NCBI GenBank assembly: GCA_963575645.1
Contig: OY754467.1
Coordinates: forward strand, 32,609,108 to 32,673,107
Length of the DNA: 64,000 nt
Source of the DNA: Xanthostigma xanthostigma
Taxonomy: Eukaryota > Arthropoda > Insecta > Raphidioptera > Raphidiidae
Direction: 5' to 3'
The position numbers and the translations under genes were made by a program. Shown piece after piece: positions 48,101 to 55,407 of the stretch. Below the pieces are notes generated by a model. The model made no database searches and had not been told where the DNA came from. It saw only the letters and a program-made list of their open reading frames with translations. The first letter of the stretch is position 1; each line of letters opens with the position of its first letter.

Positions 48101-50718
48101 AGTCAGCGTTCGGAACCTTAAGCGTTTTGTAAAAGTTGAAATTTGAGAGAGGGTTAATTTATTAAAAAAGGCATTCCTCATTTTGATAAAACATAAAAAA
48201 ACTAAAAATTATTAAAAATTAGTCACACAGAAAACCTTATCGTAAAAATGTGTATTTATCAACGTTTTATGTTATGCTATAAGTCTGCCCTTTTATCAAA
48301 TTAATAAATCGAGCAAAAATAATACGTTTGTATCTACATGACATTGGAAAATAATTTAATTAAAGTTATCCTGCAGTATTAACCCAAACATTTTTTTATC
48401 AACGTACATTATAATATAATTCATTGTTCACTTATATTTACGCAAGAAAATAGCTTTTCGAATGTCGTCTTCTTTGCTTTTCATTTACTATACATCTTTT
48501 TGAAGACGACTGATTCTATGGTAGATAATTTTACATCCTTTCATAAAAAGGCAGAAACAGAAAAATTATTTAATTTTTGTAAGGTATGATTTCATTCCTG
48601 AATTTAATGAAATTCTGAAAACGAAAATTTTACATTGAATTTGGAAATTATATTTGATATCTTAAGAAATGTATTAATTATTAGTCGTAAACATTTTTAT
48701 ATAAAAAGTCTTCAAATGCAGTCGCAAAATTTATGATCAAAAGTTGGAGAAGTCGTTTACTTTTCATAATTATTTAAGACAAACGTCTGAAAACTAATAA
48801 CGATAAAATGGGAATGGAAAAAAATCGATAAATATGAAATTGAAATAATTTCTGACGTTCTTAATACAAAAAAAATACTAAACTACAACCGAGGAACTAA
48901 AATTTGATAATTCTTAGATATAGAAAGTCTACCCTTACCTATTACAGACTTGAATTCGCTGTTGCTCGTTCAGCTTGGGCTAACTAAAGAGCTTAACTAA
49001 TATTAAGTGCATTTGACGTGTAAACCACTTACTTAAAAATTAAGTCGCTAAAACTAAGTTAAAATTTAGTTACTACTTGACAACTTAATACGTGTAAACC
49101 TGCCTTTCGGGATTCATCAAGTTAACTTGTCGTTTTTACTAACTACTTAACTTAAAAATCAAGTTTTTTAAAAATTCACTACTTCACTACTCAATTCTAT
49201 GTCCACATTTAATATTTTTACATTCACAAAATACAATGCTTTGCTATTTTTAATAAAAAAACTTCTTGCTACTTCTTACAAATATTTTAAAATTAGAGGG
49301 GGATATATCGTACATAACACTCAGTAGTTAAATTTACTGTTTCAGAATATTCGGGGTAAAATGTTCACGATGCGGGGATCGCTTGTTACCGCATGAGATG
49401 GTTATGCGCGCTCAACAACACGTCTACCACCTGCCGTGTTTCGTGTGCGTCGTGTGTTGCCAGCCTCTACAGAAAGGTGAACAGTTCGTCCTTCGAGCCG
49501 GTCAATTATTTTGTCGACAGGATTTCGAAAAAGAAATGTACTTAATGCAACAGGCGAGCCCGACCGACGACGATTTGTTGGACGACGGAGGTAGACCGAG
49601 AGACGGAAGACGGGGTCCGAAACGTCCGAGAACGATCTTGACATCGGCGCAGAGAAGACAGTTCAAAGCGTCGTTCGAGGTCAGTCCGAAACCGTGTCGA
49701 AAAGTCAGGGAGGCGTTGGCTAAGGAAACGGGTCTGAGCGTGCGGGTTGTACAGGTGTGGTTCCAGAATCAGCGAGCGAAAATGAAGAAGATACAGAGGA
49801 AGGCCAAACAGGAGGCCGACAACAAGTCGCCCGGCGATAAGGACAAGGACGGTAAGGACGATAAGATGATCAAACAAGAATCGCCGTCGAGCGATCATTA
49901 CTTAGGACTCGGTAGTCTTGGAGATGGGTTTCCCACGTCGAGTCAACCGCTTAATCCGAACATTCCGTATTCACCAGACGGTAAGGGCTTAACTTTCTCG
50001 AAACTTATTTGTTTTATTAAGACTGTATGCAGATATCTTGAAAGTGCCCTTGAAAAAGTCCGACTAAGAGTATAACTCCTTTTAAGTTTTTTGTTAGCGT
50101 GTTGTCTAGAAAGATCTCAAATATCAAAAATCTGGAATTAATAGATATTAGCGTTTTCTGCAAAGGCACAAGAAGAGCATATATATTATATTATATATTT
50201 ATCACCAAGAACTGCCTTTTTTAGGTACAAAGAAAGTTTCTTGTTTCCACATAGCTTTCATCATGTATGCAAAGGGATATTCACTGATTATTTTAGGACT
50301 GTTATTTTGAATTTTTTCAAACGATTCAAGTTTCTACTCGAAATTCGATATTCAGATCTTGGAATTCCTTTCATACTGAAGTATAATTTAGAATATTGAG
50401 TTTAGCACCACAAAGGACTATATCAGATTTTACAGAAGTGAACTCGTTTTCTTTCCAGATTCCTATCCAGTTCATTCGGGCGAAAGCATGTGCACGTCGG
50501 AGGACGATTCTTACGACGACAGCGGAAACTTCGATCACCTGGACGAAGCGACATCGGATACCCTGTCACTGCAGAACCTCGACTTGCACGCATCCCATTC
50601 GCATTCCAGCGGCCACGACGGCCTGCCAACAGTAACCATAGCCAATCCGATCGACAAACTCTACCATATGCACGACTCGTATTTTAGCAATACCCCGGAC
50701 AGAACTTGCACCAATTGA
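30007..50718 (+). CDS. Lmx1: LMX1-class LIM-homeobox transcription factor (4 coding exons)
   Basis: Join 30007-30109, 44228-44549, 49346-49980 and 50459-50718: 1320 bases including the stop, 439 residues. All junctions have GT/AG and matching phases (1, 2, 1). LIM1 spans about 89-141 ([18 protein letters not shown]) and LIM2 about 148-201 ([18 protein letters not shown]). The homeodomain is about 233-292, with the WFQNQR helix and Gln50/Asn51 at 282-283. The LMX1 C-terminal signature [14 protein letters not shown] is at 416-429. LMX1 proteins are nuclear, bind AT-rich (TAAT-type) sites and specify neurons and appendages in animals; that role here is inferred from family. A Lys/Asp-rich linker follows the homeodomain. 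Introns of 14.1, 4.8 and 0.5 kb hold most of the transposons. Drosophila has two LMX1 paralogues; which one this is cannot be told. Confidence 0.95.
30110..31044. other. LMX1 intron 1, first part
   Basis: Mostly AT-rich with no recognised gene. The segment 30855-30900 (GGGGACGTCCATTACGTGAG then AGGGGGAGGGGTCCGG) resembles an end module of common insect elements, but no partner end was found. Confidence 0.35.
31045..31190. repeat. Palindrome containing two palindromes
   Basis: Outer arms ATATGTCACCGGGATATTGT and its inverse (ending 31190) enclose two further hairpins, 31071-31111 and 31125-31163. Each is built of CGTGATATTGTAATTTCACT against its complement. The sequence can fold as a cruciform with two side arms. 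No coding. Confidence 0.7.
31191..33117. other. LMX1 intron 1, AT-rich stretch
   Basis: No supported gene. A 120-codon open frame at 32675-33037 is very AT-rich with no motif. A hammerhead-like motif at 32184-32214 is listed separately. Confidence 0.35.
32180..32218 (-). ncRNA. Hammerhead-ribozyme-like motif
   Basis: Minus strand: CTGAGGA (32214-32208), one base, stem GAAAA/TTTTC (5 pairs), GAAAC (32191-32187), GTT (32186-32184), then GGCC, which can pair weakly with the CC preceding CTGAGGA. The CTGAGGATGA...CGAAACGTTGG pattern is common in animal retroelements. Catalysis is uncertain because stem III has only two pairs. Confidence 0.3.
33118..33454 (-). mobile_element. Helitron-like element
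   Basis: On the minus strand it starts TCTTTACTAATATATAAAGC and ends GGGCGGAACCGCTAG. It lies between a minus-strand A and T, as Helitrons do (A|TC...CTRR|T). Internal text (GAACGCGCTAGTCTCAGG, TTTATCGAGGAAGGCTATAG) is shared by abundant insect repeats. 337 bp, non-coding. Confidence 0.5.
33711..33946. mobile_element. hAT MITE
   Basis: The inverted ends CAAGGGCGTAGATATT and AATATCTACGCCCTTG are flanked by a perfect 8-bp duplication CGAGGATA (33703-33710 and 33947-33954). 236 bp, non-coding, with C- and G-runs near the left end. Confidence 0.85.
34400..35540 (+). repeat. Tandem repeat of about 140 bp, split by a LINE
   Basis: Units beginning near GTAAAGTTCAAATTAATAAAGC (34479), then TAAAGTCTAAATTAATAAAG (35326 and 35459), share AAAAGTGTATACAAGC and CTGTGTTGTCTGTTTATATC. 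At least two full and two partial units are visible. A LINE fragment occupies the junction between the first and the second full unit. Confidence 0.65.
34618..35325 (-). pseudogene. Non-LTR retrotransposon insertion with reverse transcriptase C-terminal part
   Basis: Minus strand, about 34694-35325: [20 protein letters not shown], a stretch rich in Asn/Tyr, [18 protein letters not shown], then about 120 residues to a stop at 34694. The FLG...W...YG/YVxLxWG pattern is the thumb region that follows the palm in Jockey/CR1/I-type elements. The 3' end has a (TAA)n tail (34618-34634 in plus orientation), and the 5' end is cut off before the YADD motif. TAAA flanks both sides (34614-34617, 35326-35329). 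The open frame appears to run on about 28 codons into the flanking tandem repeat, which is not part of the element. This reading frame is intact and so probably a fairly recent insertion. Confidence 0.7.
35541..35833. other. LMX1 intron 1, unassigned
   Basis: AT-rich, no recognised feature. Confidence 0.35.
35838..36255. mobile_element. piggyBac-like palindromic MITE, copy 2
   Basis: GAGTATTCGTCTCAGC and GCAGGGACGAATACTC are flanked by TTAA (35834-35837, 36256-36259). It is collinear with the copy at 26601-27019 in the arms, but its asymmetric centre lies in the opposite orientation. 418 bp, non-coding. Confidence 0.85.
36260..37144. other. LMX1 intron 1, unassigned
   Basis: No gene. The segment 37040-37110 (CTTTAAACGCGTTTTTCTC, AAACTACGTTTTTG) resembles part of the 721-bp TTAA element at 25600-25660, so element debris is likely. 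Confidence 0.3.
37145..37612. repeat. Two successive tandem duplications
   Basis: A unit of about 68 bp with GAGGTTCTCAAGTCGACGCG and a long T-run is present twice (about 37145-37280). It is followed by a unit of about 165 bp with TTTTTACAGAGTAGTCCG present twice (37280-37440 and 37446-37612). The copies have diverged by point changes. Confidence 0.65.
37794..38462 (-). mobile_element. PIF/Harbinger-like non-autonomous element
   Basis: The inverted ends GCCGCTGGTCTGCAAT and ATTGCAGACCAGCGGC are flanked by TAA (37791-37793 and 38463-38465). The 3-bp target duplication is typical of PIF/Harbinger. The intact right arm of the host foldback (CTCAAAATTACTTAGATATA near 38710) shows the empty site. 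Confidence 0.8.
37953..38288 (-). pseudogene. Harbinger transposase N-terminal remnant
   Basis: Minus strand: [20 protein letters not shown], a basic KKGRRKHE stretch, then [20 protein letters not shown] and [11 protein letters not shown]. The order (Leu/acidic start, basic patch, then FxxYxRLSxEQFxxLLxLV) is the N-terminus of Harbinger/HARBI1-like nucleases. Similarity ends after about 85 residues, where the frame runs into terminal-repeat sequence. The DDE nuclease domain and the partner Myb-like gene are absent. Non-functional, and family assignment is by motif recognition. Confidence 0.6.
39025..39420 (+). pseudogene. Non-LTR reverse transcriptase fragment
   Basis: From about 39040 the translation reads [20 protein letters not shown] then [15 protein letters not shown], the segment just after the catalytic YADD (W...N.LxLNxxKT). 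After deletions and frameshifts, [18 protein letters not shown] is the usual C-terminal end, then ATCAATAAATTATTATTATA forms a tail. Broken and internally deleted. Confidence 0.55.
39796..39832 (+). ncRNA. Hammerhead-ribozyme-like motif (best example)
   Basis: CTGAAGA (39799-39805), one base, a perfect stem GATAC/GTATC with loop AAAAC (39807-39821), GAAAC (39822-39826), GTT (39827-39829), then AGT, which pairs with the ACT before the core (stem I, 3 pairs). A one-base spacer between core and stem II departs from the textbook hammerhead, and stem III is two pairs. Confidence 0.4.
40040..41452 (+). pseudogene. Jockey-like reverse transcriptase remnant, split by a hAT MITE
   Basis: Upstream of the insertion [10 protein letters not shown] is readable. 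Immediately after it comes YGDDIKIF (40532 onward), the catalytic reverse transcriptase motif with Gly for the usual Ala, then [18 protein letters not shown], a stop, [16 protein letters not shown] and [18 protein letters not shown]. Many stops and frameshifts follow up to an (AAATA)n tail near 41430-41452. The endonuclease and the 5' half are missing. Typical of a 5'-truncated, old Jockey-type copy. Confidence 0.7.
40124..40528. mobile_element. hAT MITE, copy B (complete)
   Basis: The ends CAGTGTTTTTCAACCTGTGG and AGGTTGAAAAACACTG are flanked by a perfect 8-bp duplication CCTTATGG (40116-40123 and 40529-40536). A truncated relative lies at 5545-5890. Internal direct repeat ATATTTTTTCATACCAGGGG is present twice. 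Confidence 0.9.
41453..42840. other. LMX1 intron 1, unassigned
   Basis: AT-rich, no gene recognised. The segment 42740-42800 (AAAGTTGAAATTTGTCACAC, AGGGTATGTGACAG) reads as repeat debris. Confidence 0.35.
42841..43205 (-). repeat. Diverged member of element family E
   Basis: AATTCGCTCAATTTTAATCA, ATGAGGAGAACATTTTACAC, AGATTTCGTATAACAGAATT and GTGAAATGCAACGCCTTCTA follow the same order as in family E copies, but with many differences and altered middle segments. A similar diverged relative is at 62100-62560. Confidence 0.5.
43245..43315 (+). pseudogene. tRNA-Gly-like sequence with GTC anticodon
   Basis: TGGTTTAGTGGTAGAATACTC (D arm) and GCCCGGGTTCGATTCCCG (T arm, with box B) closely resemble eukaryotic tRNA-Gly. 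The anticodon position (43277-43279) is GTC instead of GCC, which would read Asp codons. The acceptor stem barely pairs (ATATCAA with CAGATGC) and one anticodon-stem pair is broken. It is therefore most likely a tRNA pseudogene or SINE head rather than a working tRNA. Confidence 0.6.
43337..44004 (-). mobile_element. Element family E, complete short form
   Basis: It runs from TTGACGTGATAACGTC to AGACAACCAATT and lies between T-runs. It lacks the GCGCATGCGC-bearing segment present in the reverse copies at 12752-14730: GGGAGG joins directly to TTTAGGTTATG at about 43926-43937. Contains ACGTTCCTAACG subrepeats. It stops only about 220 bp before LMX1 exon 2. Confidence 0.65.
44228..44549 (+). CDS. 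Lmx1: LMX1 coding exon 2 (LIM domain 1)
   Basis: Acceptor TTTTTAACAG ends at 44227 and donor GTAAAA starts at 44550. It encodes a Gly/Gln/His-rich stretch and then the first LIM domain from [16 protein letters not shown] to YCKADYD. All eight zinc ligands are present. It ends in phase 2. Confidence 0.95.
44550..45570. other. LMX1 intron 2, first part
   Basis: No gene. Moderately AT-rich with a GC-richer patch at 45120-45210. No complete element was recognised. Confidence 0.35.
45571..45635 (+). repeat. 13-bp minisatellite, five units
   Basis: ATTGACGCTCAAA, then three units of ATTGACGCGCAAA, then ATTGACGCTCAAA. Related singletons precede it at about 45520-45535 (ATGACGCTCAAAATT). Confidence 0.8.
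45636..46419. other. LMX1 intron 2, unassigned
   Basis: A GC-richer patch lies at 45740-45870 (CCGACCGTCGTCGCGCCG). No exon-like structure. Confidence 0.3.
46420..46645. repeat. Partial copy of the 2.7-kb foldback element
   Basis: TGTAATCAGTTATTAACGTT, GAGGCGAAACTTCGCTAAAT, AAATTGGTATTTTGATAAAC and GTCCACATTCCTACGATTTT match the right arm of 2657-3024. The hammerhead-like core is destroyed here (AAACCCACATTAAAGG in place of the CTGATGA region). Confidence 0.55.
46646..47728. other. LMX1 intron 2, unassigned
   Basis: AT-rich. Open frames at 46831-47028 and 47439-47654 have no recognisable domain or splice context. Confidence 0.3.
47729..48072. mobile_element. hAT element with TAGGGTT ends
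   Basis: The ends TAGGGTTGCCAACTCTCG and AGGGTCGGGAACCCTA are flanked by GGTGGAAA (47721-47728) and TGTGGAAA (48073-48080), 7 of 8 matching. 344 bp, with CCCGGG-rich subterminal sequence and no coding. Confidence 0.75.
48081..49345. other. LMX1 intron 2, last part
   Basis: AT-rich. At 48970-49180 a series of ACTTA/TAAGT-rich imperfect repeats (AACTTAAAAATCAAG, ACTTAAAAATTAAGT) can self-pair. No gene. Confidence 0.35.
49346..49980 (+). CDS. Lmx1: LMX1 coding exon 3 (LIM domain 2 and homeodomain)
   Basis: Acceptor TTACTGTTTCAG ends at 49345. The first base completes an Arg codon, then [18 protein letters not shown] follows, so translation through the exon starts before the first in-exon Met. 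It holds LIM2, an acidic linker (DDDLLDDGG), the full homeodomain, and a Lys/Asp-rich tail with SPSSD. Donor GTAAGG is at 49981. Confidence 0.95.
49981..50458. other. LMX1 intron 3
   Basis: A 478-bp intron with GTAAGG donor and a pyrimidine-rich acceptor. Reading continues open for 32 codons past the donor, but the sequence loses all family similarity there. No element was recognised. Confidence 0.7.
50459..50718 (+). CDS. Lmx1: LMX1 terminal coding exon 4
   Basis: Acceptor GTTTTCTTTCCAG ends at 50458. It encodes [20 protein letters not shown], then a His/Ser-rich stretch and the conserved C-terminal [14 protein letters not shown], with TGA at 50716-50718. The 3' untranslated region is not delimited. 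AATAAA hexamers at 52554 and 52660 are candidates, downstream of a hAT insertion. Confidence 0.93.
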
Positions 50719-51119
50719 GTTCATTCATTCGTGTGTTCGTTTTGTTAATTTTGTTCTAATACAACACCGGCCTGAGCGTACGAAATATTTTCTAAACGTT
50801 CATATTTTTTTTATTGTGAGAGCTTTTAAAGCGCAGGTCTGGCTGGCAGAACAAGAATATTAGTGACGTGCATCGACGTACACTCCTACCAAATTTGCAG
50901 ATTAAGACGATGAATATATCGTCGTAGTTGTTTTTCAGTTCAATGAGGAGGACAGAGTATGCGTGAGGTCATATTATTTACTCTACACGCAGTTACGGCA
51001 CTATTTTGAGACAGATAGAGATGGCCACACCATCGATCTATTATATTTTTTTCCGGAAGTGGACAGTTTTTACACCGCTAGGGCATTTCCAGGAGTGTAC
51101 GTCGACGGTGATGTGGTTA

Positions 51120-52036
51120 CAGTGACGGATTTGCCCTAAGGTCCAGTAGGCCCGGACCTAGGGCGGCCAATCGTGACAAAACACATTATGGTGTGTGACG
51201 AGCCGCACTGCACGGTGCAGTCTTCAGCGCATCGTATAAAAATCTCTTCCTAAACGAAATATCGAAATATCTAATTTAGGTAGATCAATATTTTGGACAG
51301 TTGAGTTTTTTTAAAAGGCATTTAAAACAGACAGCTTATTAAAATCAACAATGTTGAGCTATTGTTGAGGATTTTTTTTATTAATTTAAGTTTACGTCAC
51401 ATAACGCTCTTCTAAGATGATTTTACGTCAGGTTTGTCGATAGCGTGCAGCGTCTAAGTTAAAAAATGAGTGAGAGTGTATATTAAATGTTTTATTTAAA
51501 TGTGCAATTATCCCTGAAGACTAAAACCTCGGAAAATATTACAAACTAACCAGGTCCGGATTTACCAAGCAGGCAGTATAGGCAGCTGCCTAGGGCGGCG
51601 AGAATTGAAGGGCGGTAAATTTTGGCGGAAACTTCAAAAGTTTGTTCTATTCGTGTGAATTGAATTTTCCGCCTATTTCTTCGGCACGCGTACCAACATC
51701 ATAAGTCGAAAATGCTCGAATCGGGAAAAGAGTCGATTTATGCTTGTCTCGATATTGGCCTAATATCGAATATTCGATAAGTTTTATTTATTTATTGGAA
51801 AACTTATTCCACCATTGAAGAAGTTTCGCGATGGGGCAAATTTCTAAATCCGGGCCTGAAACCAACAACTATTATAGTTAACTAAATTTCTGAATCGGTT
51901 TCGATGTAAGTTGGCAATAAAGTAAATTCATTAATATGTAGTCTATATGATGGGTGCTGAGAAAGGGGCGGCTGGTACTTACTACATGGCCTAGGGCCTG
52001 TGGCCTAGGGCGGCCGAGACTGCAAATCCGCCACTG
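51120..52036. mobile_element. hAT-like element downstream of LMX1
   Basis: The ends CAGTGACGGATTTGCC and GCAAATCCGCCACTG are flanked by TGTGGTTA (51112-51119) and TGTGTTTA (52037-52044), 7 of 8 matching. CCTAGGGCGGCC is repeated near both ends. It contains a second hAT-like element. It lies 400 bp after the LMX1 stop codon, possibly inside the 3' untranslated region. Confidence 0.75.
51551..51858. mobile_element. hAT-like element nested in the preceding one
   Basis: The inverted ends CAGGTCCGGATTTA and TAAATCCGGGCCTG are flanked by AAACTAAC (51543-51550) and AAACCAAC (51859-51866), 7 of 8 matching. 308 bp, non-coding, ends related to but distinct from those of the host element. Confidence 0.75.
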
Positions 52037-52044
52037 TGTGTTTA

Positions 52045-53114
52045 TCTCCAAACTATGCAGTCTCTCCAGTCACCCGCCAATCACGTCAGTGAAAACGATG
52101 GCGAATTGACAACATTGACGGGAGACATTGCTACAATATGCATCTCTTTACTTCCTATTCGAAAAATGCCGTAATTCAGAAAGATCTTGAAAAATCTTTC
52201 TGCCAGACGCCAGCACTATATTTTATTTCCATTTGTGATATTTTAAGAATATATTCCACAAAGTGTTTATACTTTAAGATAATTATCCGGTTCTAAAAAT
52301 CAGGTGCTCGATATTAATTAGCTTCTAGTTAACTAACTGATGCTTAATTATTATTATTTCCTTTCTGTTGCTGAAACATTAGAATTCTTTTGTGAAATTA
52401 AACACGTTGAAGCAATACAATTCAAATAAGTTTTACCTTATTAATTCAATTTCTGTAATAATTACCGAAATTGTAGTGAACACAATGCAAATATGTATAA
52501 AATTGTAAATAATTTATATTATAAATTAAAGAAATGAATTTTAGATATCAAAGAATAAAATCCTACGAGTCGAATTATATTAATTGTGATGATATATAAA
52601 AATATATTTATGGCAAACAATGCTAGTCCTGTCTATTAGATTTTAATATGTATATTTTAAATAAAAATTAATATTATAAAGAATAAAAGCGTTTCTTTTG
52701 ATATTTATATCCCTGACGAATTTATTCAGTTGAGAAATTCTCATTATTAAATATTAATATAAAAGACACAGAAAATAAATGTTATAATTAATTAAATATT
52801 ATTTTATGTTATGTTATGAAACCGGAAGAGGATATAGGTAAGAAGAGATCTAGATGATTTTATTTTAGATCGGTTAACTGGAGCGAACAATATTACCTAT
52901 TATAAATATTTTATATTTTTTTCATTAATGAACAAAATAATAAGAAAATAAATAAGCAAAGAGAACAAAATTTTGCCTAAAAAAATATACAAGTAGGACT
53001 CCCGTCCCGAGGGTTCCGCACTACATTATTTACCTTTGAATTTCAAAAAGTACAGACCTTGCAAACATCATAATTTTTTGTAAGAAAAAGAAATCTACGT
53101 ACTTGGCTAACAAA
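52045..53114. other. AT-rich stretch, possible LMX1 3' region
   Basis: AATAAA hexamers at 52554-52559 and 52660-52665 could end the LMX1 transcript. Nothing else was recognised. Confidence 0.3.
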
Positions 53115-53827
53115 AATTGGTTGTCTGTAAAGTCGGTTTACGGACGATAGTTTTACGTGATAACGTATTCCGTAATACATAACCTAAACCTCCCAAAATT
53201 TGGTTTCAATCCGCTTATCCTTGGTGTCGGAATGATAAGAAATGTCAAAAGTGACGTTTGCAACTTACAAAGTATTATGTTCTAATAATAATTAGTTATT
53301 CCAATACTTAACTTAGAAGGCGTTGCATTTCACAATATACTAATGTCAAAAAATTGAATTAAACATTAGAAATGCAGCCGTTTTCATGTTAAGACAAGAC
53401 ATACGTTTGCTTCTAATTTCCATGTACGGCAAACAAAGACAACCGACCGCGTCGCGCCATGCATTAGACAACATTGCATTTATACAGCTATTTTTCTATA
53501 TAAATTTGTATAAAATATTTTTCTATATAAATTTGTATAAAAAAACTGTTTAGGCAAATTCTGTTATACGAAATCTATGTAAAATGTTCTCCTCTTTCGT
53601 TTAAGACTGGTTTCAAACCGATCTGATTTAAATTGAGCGAGAAATTAGCAAAAAGCACGCACAGGGTCAGGCGGAACGTTACGCGTTATGCGTTATGCGT
53701 TATGCGTTATGCGTTACGCGTTACGAACGTTAGGAACGTTACGTTACACTTTTTCGTACATGCAGCCGGTGTTTTATCAATTTATAATATTGGTGATTCA
53801 TCAATTTATAAGACGTTATCACGTCAA
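53115..53827 (+). mobile_element. Element family E, complete short form
   Basis: AATTGGTTGTCTGTAAAG to CGTTATCACGTCAA, with an internal duplication of TATTTTTCTATATAAATTTG (about 53489-53540). A hexamer array GCGTTATGCGTTATGCG (about 53684-53725) replaces the ACGTTCCTAACG subrepeats of other copies. Flanking AAA/AATT suggests insertion into an A/T run. Confidence 0.65.
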
Positions 53828-55284
53828 AATTCTAAAAAAGGTATACTAGTTTTGGAATTCTTTCAAACGATAGACTAAATACAAAGACAGTTTAATACTA
53901 ACAATTAACAAATTGTCCATAAAAGTTAACGTTGTTAATTTAGAAATTCGACAGATAAAAATATAATATGTCTGAACTTTTTTTGACTAATATATATTTT
54001 TTCGAAGAAATAAATTTCTAAAATTACGTGACTAAATAAAAGAAAAAATGAGACAACGGTCTTTGAAAGAGCAAACGTATTCTGAACTCAAACCTCTTCG
54101 TGAAAGTAGAAAGTTATTTCCATATTACATTAAGAGTGCCCGAATGATGAAGCACAACAGAACTGCAATAGTTATCTAAAATCTGGTTAGATGTCGTTTA
54201 AAATTTAGTATGTGTAAAATTACTAGATAGACAAATCTCGATTTCAACATTTTCACTCTTCACTGTCTTGTACTTAGATAATTTTATTCCATTTACGAAT
54301 GTATAAGCTTCTATGCGATTATGTCTTCAAAAATAATCGAGATACAGGCCTTGGCAGTAATGTCATGAACACAGCTACATATCTGAGTAATTTAAAGATG
54401 CCGAAGAGTGTGATAATAATAAACCTTTCACTAAACTAACAATTAAGAGCCCCTGAATTAAAATTTATATTGCAACTATACTATTAGAAAGCTGCTAAAG
54501 GTCGTAGAAAAATAAGAAAGAACTTAACTCGAATTTACACTAAAAAAACATTTTTTTAATTTTTCGTACAAAAGAAATAAACTCCGTAGGTGTTCATTTA
54601 ATGACAAAAAAATTGGTGAATTGGTTATTTTTGACATCGGTCACGGTCTTCAAATCTTCAGTGAAATCAGTTATTTGAAGTGTATAGGACTCACCTACTT
54701 TAATAACCGGCGAGAAAATTGTCAAGCTATATCGGAAGTGTTGACCATTCAATAATTATGTTCTGTGGATACAAGAGCATCCGCTGAGTTGACGCCCCTT
54801 CACAGAGTTAAAGAAAGCTGATTTCATTTATTATAACTTTTTATATAATTTGTTAGAATTATATGCGCTTGTTTCGGAATTTCTTGCATAAAATTACGAG
54901 AATTCAATGTTAATATAATATTAATTTATGGAAACTAACGAAATGTAAGCAATATTATTAAAATTTACTTTAAGATATTATTTGCAACGATGATTTCGCT
55001 CGGCGTACCAAATACTATAAGGTACCTGTTTCCGGTTTATTATGAAATTGACAGATATTATCCATCTGCAGTCGAAGTAAATTCCATTTCCCGTTTTGTA
55101 GAGCATTATTTCACATACTTATTACTATTAATATACGTAATAATTACATTGTTATGCGTTATGCATCTGTTTATATTCACATCTGTAGCTTCCGCTGTTC
55201 CGGAAAGAAATTACATTTACATTTGTTAAGTTGTTATGTTACTTATTCAATTACCCCACTAGCTCTGGAAATTATCAAAATGTC
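53828..55284. other. Intergenic stretch upstream of the second gene
   Basis: AT-rich, no gene recognised. Open frames near 54990-55229 end just before the promoter and show no domain. Confidence 0.35.
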
Positions 55285-55321
55285 TATATATAAAAAGAAC
55301 AGAAGATGTCAAACCGCAGTT
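55285..55321 (+). promoter_or_regulatory. Core promoter of the secreted-protein gene
   Basis: TATATATAAAAAG (55285-55297) is followed, 29 bases from the first T of TATAAAA to the expected +1, by the initiator-like GCAGTTC with A at 55318. This TATA-to-CAGT spacing is standard for arthropod genes. It predicts a 66-base leader before the ATG at 55384. Confidence 0.6.
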
Positions 55322-55383
55322 CGTATTGACATAAACATCGCAGAATATCAGCAGTGATTAAAAGAATAATTAAAAAAAAAAAC

Positions 55384-55407
55384 ATGAATCCGTCAACCGT
55401 TTTCCAA
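55384..55407 (+). CDS. Secreted-protein gene, coding exon 1
   Basis: Eight codons, MNPSTVFQ, then donor GTAAGTCG. A very short first coding exon holding the start of the signal peptide is common in insect cuticle-type genes. Confidence 0.75.

Noticed and set aside
49542..49898. A 118-codon minus-strand open frame over LMX1 exon 3
   Set aside because: Antisense shadow of the homeodomain exon.
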